Source: Maratus speciosus
Taxonomy: Eukaryota > Arthropoda > Arachnida > Araneae > Salticidae
Assembly (NCBI GenBank): GCA_963932465.1
Contig: OZ010794.1
Coordinates: 441,875,502 to 441,939,501, forward strand
Length of the DNA stretch: 64,000 bases
Direction of reading: 5' to 3'
Position 1 is the first letter of the stretch; each line of letters begins with the position of its first letter. Below, one piece after another: positions 55,725 through 64,000 of the stretch. A program made the position numbers and the translations under genes. The notes under the pieces are model-generated. The model made no database searches, was not told the DNA's origin, and was given only the letters and a program-made list of their open reading frames with translations.

Positions 55725-56535
55725 ATTGCTTAAAATACACAAGTTGGAGCCCGGAGGGGTAAATAATATAAAACTTTTTGAAAATTTTATGATTTTTCGT
55801 GTGATCACAAGTGTTCTGCTATAAGTATGCAAAATGTCAAGCCTCCAACTTAATTAGGGGCTGAGTTAGAAAAATTGCTTAAAATACACAAGTTAGAACC
55901 CGGAGAGGTAAATAATATAAGACTTTTTGAAAATTTTATGATTTTTCGTGTGATCGAAAGTGTTCTGCTAATAAGTATGCAAAATTTCATGTCTCCATCT
56001 TAATTAGTGCCTGTGTTAGAAAAATTGCTTAAAATAAACAAGTTAGAAATCGGAGGGATAAAGATAAGACTTTTTGAATTTTTTATGATTTGTCGTGTGA
56101 TCGCAAGAGTTTAGCTATAATTATACAAAATTTAAAGTCTTCAACTTAATTAGGGGCTGAGTTAGAAAAAAAAAAAGCTTAAAATACACAAGTGAGAGCC
56201 CAGAGGGTTAAATATAAGATTTTTTCGAAATTTTATGATTTGTGGTTTGATCGCAAGTGTTTAGCTATAATTTTCCAAAATTTCAAGTCTTCAATTTAAT
56301 TAGGAGCTCAGTTAGAAAACAAAGCTTAAGATACACAAATTAGAGCCCAGAGGCTTAAATATAAGACTTTTTCAAAATTTTATGATTTGTCGTTTGATGT
56401 GAGGTGTTCAGCTATAAGTATGCAAAATTTCAAGTCTCCAACATATATAGTTTCTGAGAACGGGCACTGTGACGGACAGACAGACAGAGAAGTGAGACGA
56501 ATAGGGTTTCGTCAGATGAACGAAACCCTAAAAAG
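55725..56535 (+). mobile_element. Array element family G
   Basis: About five ~147-150-bp monomers (AAAATTGCTTAAAATACACA, TTTTATGATTTTTCGTGTGA and TAATTAGGGGCTGAGTTAG words) are followed by a GACA microsatellite (56472-56490), a perfect 10-bp-stem hairpin (AGGGTTTCGT at 56503-56512 with ACGAAACCCT at 56520-56529) and AAAAAG. No 5' copy of the hairpin arm is found, so the 5' end may be missing. Confidence 0.75.
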
Positions 56536-56599
56536 ATTATGTCCCGTCATCTACGGAGGGAGGGAAGAAGATAGCACCGATCATCCAACCCCAAAAAAA

Positions 56600-58215
56600 T
56601 AGATCTCGGAAAAACGCGAATTTCGCCAAAGGATCACGAAAAAAAAACGCCAATTTCATCAAAATCCACGAAAAAACGTACATTTTGTGACAGGATCGCG
56701 GAAAAAACGTGCATTTTGTCACAGGATCGCGGAAAAACACTAATTTTGCCAAAGGATAACGAAAAAAAACGCGAAGTTCGTCAAAGGACCGCAAAAAAGG
56801 CATGAATTTTGCTACAGGAGCGCAAAAAAAACTCGAATTTCGGCAAAGAATTGCGAGAAAACGCAAATTTTGTCACAGGATCGATGAACAAACCTGAATT
56901 TTGTCAAAGGATCGCGAGAAAAAAAAACGCGAATTTCATCAAAGGACCGCGAAGAAACGTACATTTTGTCACAGGATCACAGAAAAAACATTCATTTTGT
57001 CACAGGATCGCGGAAAATGCAAATTTTAACAAAGGGTCCCGGAAAAAACGCGAATTTCGCCAACAGATACCGTAAAAAAACGTGAATTTCGTCAAAGAAT
57101 TGCGAAAAAACGCGAATTTCGTCTGATAATTGCGAAAAAACGCAAATTTTGTCACAGGATCGGAAAAAGCGCGAATTTCGCCACAGGATCGTGAATAAAA
57201 CACTAATTTCGTTAAAGGATCATAAAAAACGTGATTTTTCCCCAACGGATCACGAAATAAACGAAAATTTCGTTAAAAGATCGTAAAAAAGCGATTTTCG
57301 CTAAAGTATCATGAAAAAAGCGAATTTCGTCAAATGATCGCGAAAAAAACGTGAATTTCCTCAAAGGACCGCGGTTAAACGTGATTTTTGTCACAGGGTC
57401 GCGGAAGAAATGCGGATTTTGTCACAGGATCACGGAAAAAACGCGAATTTCGTCATAGGATCGCAGAAAAAAGTTACTTCGTTAAGGATAGCAAAAAACG
57501 AGATTTTTGCCAAAGTATACCGAAAAATGCAAATTTCGCCAAAGAATCGCGACAAAAACGCAAATTTCGTCAAGTAATTGCGGAAAAACGAGAATTTTGT
57601 CACAGGATCGCGGAAAAAGCGCGAATATTGCTACAGGATAGGGGATAAAAGACAATTTTTTCAAAGGATCGTAAAAAACGCCAATTTCGCCAAAGGAACA
57701 CGAAATAAACGCGGGATTCGTCAAAGGATCGCGAAAAAACGCGAATTTCATCACAGGAACGCGGGAAAACGCGAATTTTGTCAAAGGATCGCTGAAAAAA
57801 CGCGAATTTCGTCATAGAATCGCAGTAAAATGTGAATTTCGTTAAAGGATCGCAAAAAAACGAGATTTTTGCCAAAAGATACCGAAAAACGCAAATTTCG
57901 CTAAAAAACGTGACAAAAACGCGAATTTCGTCAAATAATTGCTAAAAAACGCCAATTTTGCCACAGGATAGGGAATATAAGACAAATTTTTTCGAAGGAT
58001 CGTAAAAAACGCCAATTTCGCCAACGGATCACGAAATAAACTTGAATTTCGTCAAAGGATCGTGAAAAAAACGCGGATTCCATAACAGGAACGCGGAAAA
58101 ATGCGAATTTTGTCAAAGGATCGCGGAAAAACGCGAATTTCGTCAAAGGATTAGTTTAATAAGTTAATTTGTCAAAGGATTGGTTAAAAACGCGAAAAAA
58201 CACAAATTTCGCAAA
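56600..58215 (-). repeat. 31-bp degenerate minisatellite (array M2)
   Basis: A tandem array has a ~31-bp period and core words AGGATCGCGGAAAAAACGCG and AATTTCGTCAA. Its reverse complement is the unit of array M1 at 16670-17525. About 50 copies, with local differences in length of the A-run and in TTTCGTCAA/TTTTGTCAC. The long open frames across it, in all phases, are products of the period. Confidence 0.86.
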
Positions 58216-58257
58216 AGGCCGCGAAAACCCGCATAATTAGAGCCGGTAGAAGATCAT

Positions 58258-58275
58258 CCCCCCCCCCCCCCCGCC
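58258..58275. repeat. C-run at the edge of the minisatellite
   Basis: About 14 C in a row followed by GCCCACCCCC; the next 200 bp hold nothing recognisable. Confidence 0.6.
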
Positions 58276-58624
58276 CACCCCCTCTGTTGTAGCCTTTCAG
58301 AAAATATGCTGTGGATTTTAGTACTTGTTTTACCCAGAATCACCCTTCCTTTGGTTATATGTCACTCGGTATCCCCCCACCAAAAAAAAAAACGTTTCTC
58401 TGGATCCGCCCCTGATTAGTCATGAAACAAAAATGTAAAACTTAAGCTTGAGCGTTCGTATATCATTTCCTAAACATTGTTTTATCATATATATTATAAC
58501 TAGGGGGCTCTGCCCCTTGCAAGCTACGCTCGCCAACCCCCGTTCGGACACCGCAGAATTTAAAAACACGCTAATCTGATGGGTTTTAAAAATATTAGAG
58601 AAGATTGAATTATACTGAAAAAAG

Positions 58625-61203
58625 CACGAGCGTCTGGGGAAAGAACGACTGCTAACAGTAGAACTTAGAAAAAATTCCCCTTCCTTTTCAGCTGTGGAGA
58701 AAAGGGAAAATCTACTGCGTTCTTCCCTCAGCCTCATGTTGCTTTCCCTTTTTGCTTGCATTTGTTATTCGATTATGGAAATTGTTAAAATTATAAACAG
58801 CGAAGAATAATTTGAACAACACAGAGGAAAAAAAAAAAAAAAAAAAACATCGAATTTGCAAAAAATGAAATGTTTTCTAAAGGAAATAATTTTTTAAAAA
58901 ATAGAATTCTAGTAATGGCTGTTATTTATCTGAAAACCTTTTGTTAGATAAATCTGATATAATATTTTTATAGCTTCATATTTTATTATTATTATATTTT
59001 GATATATTTTTGTAACAGACTTAAAAAATAAGTAGTTTTGTCAATTCTGCAGTATTCTTTATACATAATATATTTATTCGAAATAAGCACTCATCATATC
59101 CTTCTTTTTTTCTTTTGTGTGTGTGTGAGAGGGTGGGGGTTAAGCTTGTGTAAAATTTTACAGCTAAAGGATTTTTGTAACTTTTGTACTTTTTTTTTTT
59201 TAAAATATTTTATAATATTATTAAATGGTTCTATGAAGGAAAATGACTTAATAAAGGATAAATGTAATTATTGCAATAAAATTTGAAAAGTTAATTTAAA
59301 AATTATTAAGAAGATTTTAAAACCACACTTCCTTTTAATTTCTTACAACATTCTCTTTCATATTTTTAATTCTGTGTGCGCTCTATAACCGTAAGGACCA
59401 AATTTCCGAATAGTTAATTATTTAACACTTTATGCCCCGACGCTACTTTAATGTACCACTAAAATAACTTAATATAAAATATGCATCGATTAGTAGTAAT
59501 ACATTTTAGAATGAGTTATAGGTACTTTACGTTATTTTATTCCAAAAGCATTATTGGTTGAACAAAACAAAACTATTCTTAAAAGGATGATTTTTTTTTT
59601 TTTTTCTCTCCTCTCTTTAGCTTTTTTGACTTTGGAAGTTTGAGGGTGAAAAGTTTCAGTTCGGAATTATTCCTATATTTCTATTGTAAGAGTATTGTAT
59701 TTGTACATTTTCTAATTCTATAAAATGGTAAAAAAAAAATATTTAAAATATAAGATTTGAATGAAGTTATAAATATTGCACAAAATTCCTATAAATACAA
59801 ATTTAATTAATTGTCTTTAAATTGCAAAATCCTTCTAAAATTTATTAAATGTGTGTGTAAATCTTCTAATGTAGTTTCAAAAATTCGCAAAAAAATGTTT
59901 TAGAAGATGAAATTTTCATGAATTCATAATTTGGGACATAAAGGGTTAAAAAAAAATAAATGAAATGTCATGACATGTTGTAAAAATAATGTACAAACGA
60001 CTATTTGCTCAATATTTTTATTTAAAAAAAAATACTAAGCAAATACTCATCAACAGTCAATTTATATTAAGGAAAATCCTGTCCTTAATTTTATGAACCA
60101 TGAGGATTATCCATTTAAAAACCGAGTTAATTGAAAAACAGGTCGAAGTTTTAACATTTTAATGTTTAATCACACTGATATATATAGATATATATATACA
60201 AAAGAAAGAAAAAAGAACTTTGCAACTTGGGAAGGGAAATTCCGTTTAATGTCAAATAGATGCGGTAAATTAAACAGGAAAATTGACATTTTCGTCATTT
60301 ATGTAAGTTAAAGAATTTAAACCGAACTCCCCCCCCCCCCCCTCCTTCCTACTTAATCTAATAAACATAATCCTTAAAATATTATCTCATATCTCCTTCA
60401 GAAAATCATTTAATGATATATTGAAAAAGCATTGCAAAATATTCAAATCGAATTCCCCAAACTGGAAATATTGACATAAGTTTGCAAAAAAAAAAAAAAA
60501 AAAAAAAAAAAGATACGATGAGGTTGGTGCTAATCTTAACAAAATATCAAACATTTACGACAATTGGCCTTATTTAAAAAAAGAATAGGTAAACAGTAAA
60601 CACACAGAAAGGTAAATGGTTAATATATAAAACTTAATAAAAAATGAAAACGGTAAAAATGAATTTTCCGATGTGAAAAAGTTGAAAAAAAAATCAGTAT
60701 TTCGTGGACATAGATTTTTTAATATAGTTATATATATAATATTAATTGCCAAATAACTATATTATATATAAATATATGCAGAATTGACAAATCTACTTAT
60801 TTTTTATTTTAAATATGTTAATATTTATATAATGAAATATTATAATATTAAAATATGAAGCTATAATTATAAAAATAATTTTTACAGATTTATATATAAA
60901 AGGTTTTTATATAAATAACAGCCATTTTTCTTTTTTATTTATTTCCTTTTAAAAATATGTTATTTATTTTTGAAAAAAATCATTTTTTTCTGAGAATCAA
61001 ATTATAAAATTCAACATTCGACATTTTTTATTTATAATTTTAATGTCCCCATAACTGGATAATTATTGCAAGCGAAAAGGGAAAGTTACACAAGGTTGAG
61101 GGAAGAACGCAGACTGTTTCCTCCCTTTCTTCCCTGTTGAAACGGAAGCCGAATTTTTTCTAAGTGCTACTATTAGAAGTCGTTCTCTCCCCAGACGCTC
61201 GTG
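58625..61203. mobile_element. 2.6-kb foldback element nested in Helitron B
   Basis: Ends CACGAGCGTCTGGGG and its partner are flanked by AAAAAAG on both sides (58618-58624, 61204-61210). The arms are inverted over about 480 bp (58625-59060 with 60770-61203), the outer parts well conserved. The centre includes a piggyBac-like MITE (59426-59945), AT-rich DNA and a run of about 31 A (60486-60511). Helitron A has the uninterrupted sequence at this point. It is non-coding. Confidence 0.85.
59426..59945. mobile_element. piggyBac-like MITE, copy 1 (520 bp, TTAA)
   Basis: Ends CACTTTATGCCCCGA and partner (GGGACATAAAGGG) are flanked by TTAA on both sides (59422-59425, 59946-59949). The whole 520 bp match 63122-63643 closely (CATCGATTAGTAGTAATAC and others). 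It is non-coding. It lies in the centre of the foldback element. Confidence 0.85.
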
Positions 61204-61408
61204 AAAAAAGCTGTGCCGATCTCCCTGTAAACGTGTTTCCATTCAATTCCCTTTTATTGCCAAAATTTAAGGGCGAATCAATTGCTGTTAAGACATCCAA
61301 TGGTTGTTTTCGTTTTTGATTAAAGAGGATCAGTTAAACATTTGAAAAGAAGCTAAAATAAAATAAATTAAGTATACAGAGTCTTTGTCACCCGGTATTT
61401 TAAAACAA

Positions 61409-61560
61409 TCTCTATAACAATAGCCTAAGTTATGTGACTATCATCAACAGTTCCAGGCGGACCACTTCGCTTTTTATACTCTAGGTGCCATTTTGGTACT
61501 TTAATGTTAGCCAGGCACAGGTGATAAGTCGCTAAATATCATTCTATCGCCATCATTTCA
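61409..61560 (+). mobile_element. Second Helitron 5' end, inside copy B
   Basis: TCTCTATAACAATAGCCTAA and the following ~150 bp match 51903-52075. It marks insertion of another Helitron family in the opposite direction into copy B. Confidence 0.6.
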
Positions 61561-61629
61561 TCTATATTATAATAGTTCAAGTCATCAACTGCCATAAACA
61601 AATACGGTCTGATCCCTTCGCCGTTCATA

Positions 61630-61830
61630 TGAAAGTTTGGCACAGATGTCATCTACGTCCCATATTCGCGCGATTTTTTAACAACGCCAATTTGGGGAAA
61701 GCATCAACAGCATAAACAACAACATCCGGCTTACCATATCAAGCAAAATAACGATACTTTGGCGCCAGTTAACTGCCCGTTCCGTATATGACATTGGTGT
61801 CAGAAAAAAATCACGCCAATATGGGACCAA
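61630..61830. mobile_element. Worn MITE H2 copy
   Basis: GGCACAGATGTCATCTACG at the left and CACGCCAATATGGGACC at the right resemble H2 ends, and the centre (CATCAACAGCATAAACAAC) matches 52790-52815. Both ends carry substitutions and no target duplication is clear. Confidence 0.65.
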
Positions 61831-62035
61831 ATGTTGTCCACTTTGATTAAAAAATCAAAAATTTTTTTTCGAATAAAACTACATAAAATTTGCCATGGTT
61901 GCAAAGAATTCTTGGTACTATTACGCTAGCCGGATGCAAATCTCGCCAATAGCTTTTTTTCAACTCGCCAGTTAGCATTTTTTTTTCGAGTGGTAATATT
62001 TGGCCAGATGTCAAACACGCACAGCAGGTTTGGCG

Positions 62036-62070
<35 letters not shown>

Positions 62071-62121
62071 GAAAATTTGGCGAAAACCTCGTTTTCAAAT
62101 ACCAGTTACATATGCATTTTT

Positions 62122-62416
62122 GGTATTACTTAGTTATCCCGTCGACCAAAAGTCTATCGCCAAACTATAAGATTAAATGCCAATAATGGTTGATCGTAAA
62201 TGTCACATTCACTTGACTTTAAGCAAGTTACACGTGTTTACGTCATCAAGTGATTTTTATTTCGACTTTTTATTTGTATATTTATTAATGTTATACTAAT
62301 TTATTTGTTCTTTCGTTATCTAAATTAAAAATTATGTCAATTTGTATAATTTGGCGAGTGTTTTGGCGATTTATATAATTTAGTGAAATTGGTCGACGGA
62401 ATAACTAAGTAGTACC
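62122..62416. mobile_element. MITE family H1 (295 bp), best copy
   Basis: Ends GGTATTACTTAGTTATCCCG and the inverted partner GGAATAACTAAGTAGTACC are flanked by GCATTTTT (62114-62121) and GTATTTTT (62417-62424), an 8-bp duplication with one change. The corresponding site in Helitron A (about 33287-33300) is continuous and lacks the element. It is non-coding. Confidence 0.9.
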
Positions 62417-62917
62417 GTATTTTTTAATTATTTTCTATTATTTTCTAAAGGAAATATAAAAAAAATAATTAATTATTATAGAACAAAATATTTTATATAA
62501 TTTATAAAAAGAAATAAAAGTAAATAAACATTTATTATCAAATAAACAGCAATAACCGGGTTACCATGTCAACCTTTTCTGAAATATGAAAAAAAAATAT
62601 ATCTGTTTGATTAAAATTTCAGTTGCCATCATTAGAAAAGTGTATATAAAATTAGAAAAAAATTAATATTTCGAAAACTAATTCGAATATTTCGAAAACT
62701 AATTCGAATTTAAAAATTTAATACCAGTTTTGAGATCTGCGGATCAATGCTGATTTTTGGTCTGAATTTCATCGCAAAGTATTCCATATTTTAGGAGAAA
62801 TCGCTTGAAACATAATCAATTGTTTAATCAGTCGATTCATATATCCGTTTCATAAATTCGTTTCATATATCTGTTTCATAAATTCGTTTCATTAGGATTT
62901 TATATATATAGGGTAGA

Positions 62918-63121
62918 TAGGAGCAAATTTTGTGTGTGTGTATGCAAATTTTATCTAAAAAGATTCTCTAACGATTTTGACTAAATTTTGTATTATACTG
63001 TTTTGGGATACGCGAAAACTATTTTATTTGGCTAGGTCAGGAAAATTCGATTAGTGGTTCATTTTGGGGTCACTACGTATCAATGCATTTCGGTGGGAAT
63101 GAATGTTAAAATAGCTATTAA
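62918..63121. other. Short spacer
   Basis: AT-rich sequence between the Helitron B start and the piggyBac-like MITE; nothing recognised. Confidence 0.45.
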
Positions 63122-63643
63122 CTCTTTATGACCCGACGGTACTTTAAAGTACCATTAAAATAACTTGTTATAAAATTCATTTAATACATCGATTAGTAGT
63201 AATACGGTTTAGAATGAGTTATAGATTTTTTTCTTTATCTTGTTCCAAACGCATTATTGGTTGCACAAAACAAAAATATTTTTAAAAGAATGATTTCTTT
63301 TGCGTTTGCTTCTTTTCAGCTTTATGACGTTGAAAGATTGGGGGAGGGGGGCAAGTTTCAGTTAGAAAATATTTCTATATTTCTATTGTAAGAACATTAT
63401 ATTTGTACATTTCTTAATTCTACAAAATACTAAAAAAAAGATTTGAAATAAAAGATTTGAGTGGAGTTATAAATACTGCACAAAATCCCTATAAATTCAA
63501 ATTCATTTAATTAAGTTTAGTTGCCAAAATCCTTCTAAAATTTATTAAATGAATACGTAAATCTTCTAATGTAGTTTCAACAATTCACAAAAAATGCTTT
63601 AAAAGATGAAATTTTCATGAATTCATAACTCGGGACATAAAGG
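63122..63643. mobile_element. piggyBac-like MITE, copy 2
   Basis: It begins CTCTTTATGACCCGACGG after TTAA (63118-63121) and ends CGGGACATAAAGGA, where the second TTAA is mutated to ATTT. It is similar to 59426-59945 throughout. The right end is worn, so it is older or no longer mobile. Confidence 0.82.
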
Positions 63644-63689
63644 ATTTACGCTGCTGAACGGTTGACAGTAAACAAAGTCTCGAAATTGG

Positions 63690-64000
63690 CAATTCGCCAA
63701 ATTTGACGATATTTGGCCAAGGTCATACGCCACCCAGCGGACGGAGTGAACTACAAGAGGATTATTAACGTCTTTCCCCTTTGTTGATGATCTATAAGTT
63801 CGATATCTATGAAATAACTATGCGCACGCGCAGCCGTGATTTTATTCGTTTGTCGTCTGCAGTACTTAATTGTTGAAGTATAGATATAATTCGATTTATT
63901 TATTAGCCATTATTTAATTTATTAATTGAAGCTAGTTATTTAAACAAAATCAGTTCTTTTAAGAACTTATACTATTTGGGAAAATGCCACGTTGGCGTTC
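63690..64000 (+). repeat. Dispersed unit with conserved start codon, second copy
   Basis: Aligns with 17700-18030, including CGGACGGAGTGAACTAC and CAGTTCTTTTAAGAACT, and reaches an ATG (63985) placed like that at 18018. The window ends six codons later (MPRWRS-), so whether a gene or transposon follows cannot be seen. Confidence 0.5.

Larger units (their letters stand above)
58500..62917 (-). mobile_element. Helitron copy B with nested insertions
   Basis: On the minus strand it begins TCTACCCTATATATATAAAA (62917) and ends in a GC hairpin (GGGGCAGAGCCCC) and CTAG at 58503-58500 followed by T. The body matches copy A (32695-34106) in several blocks. Between the blocks lie a 2.6-kb foldback element (58625-61203), a second Helitron 5' piece with an H2-like remnant (61409-61830) and MITE H1 (62122-62416). 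It has no coding content of its own. Confidence 0.78.

Noticed and set aside
56537..58146. Many overlapping frames with FFRDP- or NANF-type repeats on both strands
   Set aside because: They arise because the 31-bp minisatellite has few stop codons; every phase reads a repeating nonsense peptide.

Overview
The window is eukaryotic, AT-rich and built almost entirely of mobile and repetitive DNA. I see no complete host gene. The mix of repeats (decayed Ty3/gypsy and mariner/pogo transposases, Helitron ends with hairpin plus CTAG, foldback MITEs, tetranucleotide-tailed tandem arrays) points to an arthropod. A chelicerate such as a spider is my best guess, but nothing here proves the taxon.

Layout. 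0-4.1 kb: AT-rich, mostly featureless. 4.2-12.0 kb: a decayed minus-strand Ty3/gypsy element (Gypsy-A), interrupted by a foldback MITE in integrase and by a ~2.8-kb insertion between RNase H and integrase that carries a second MITE copy and a tandem-array element. 12.0-15.4 kb: a 174-bp-period array element, a 539-bp tandem duplication and a near-intact mariner-type transposon. 15.4-19.7 kb: MITE pieces, a Helitron 3' end, a 31-bp minisatellite and AT-rich DNA. 19.7-31.1 kb: an array element, then a long field of a ~300-bp degenerate repeat into which three elements have inserted: a ~1.4-kb array-type element, a 3.2-kb palindromic element and a deleted Tigger element. 31.1-41 kb: a hAT-like MITE, more array elements, a Helitron and a 4.6-kb field of five head-to-tail array units. 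41-47 kb: one candidate exon, nested MITEs and a decayed pogo-like transposase. 47.3-51.8 kb: a young, complete-ended Ty3/gypsy element (Gypsy-B) with identical LTRs and a 5-bp target duplication, whose gag-protease-RT-RNase H block is inverted relative to its LTRs, gag start and integrase. 51.8-64 kb: Helitron pieces, MITEs with perfect 8-bp target duplications, an array element, the 31-bp minisatellite again in opposite orientation, and a second Helitron carrying nested insertions.

Two themes stand out. First, five families of array-bearing elements with unrelated monomers (here E, F, G, S, T) share one 3' design: tandem monomers of about 133-177 bp, a GACA/CAGA- or CATA-type microsatellite, a hairpin, then an AAAAAGG-like end. 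In four of them the 5' end also carries an inverted copy of one hairpin arm. This resembles Helentron-associated (HINE/DINE-like) elements and may be one mobilisation system with interchangeable cargo. Second, the window is rich in internal controls (empty sites, target duplications), so the order of insertion can be read directly.
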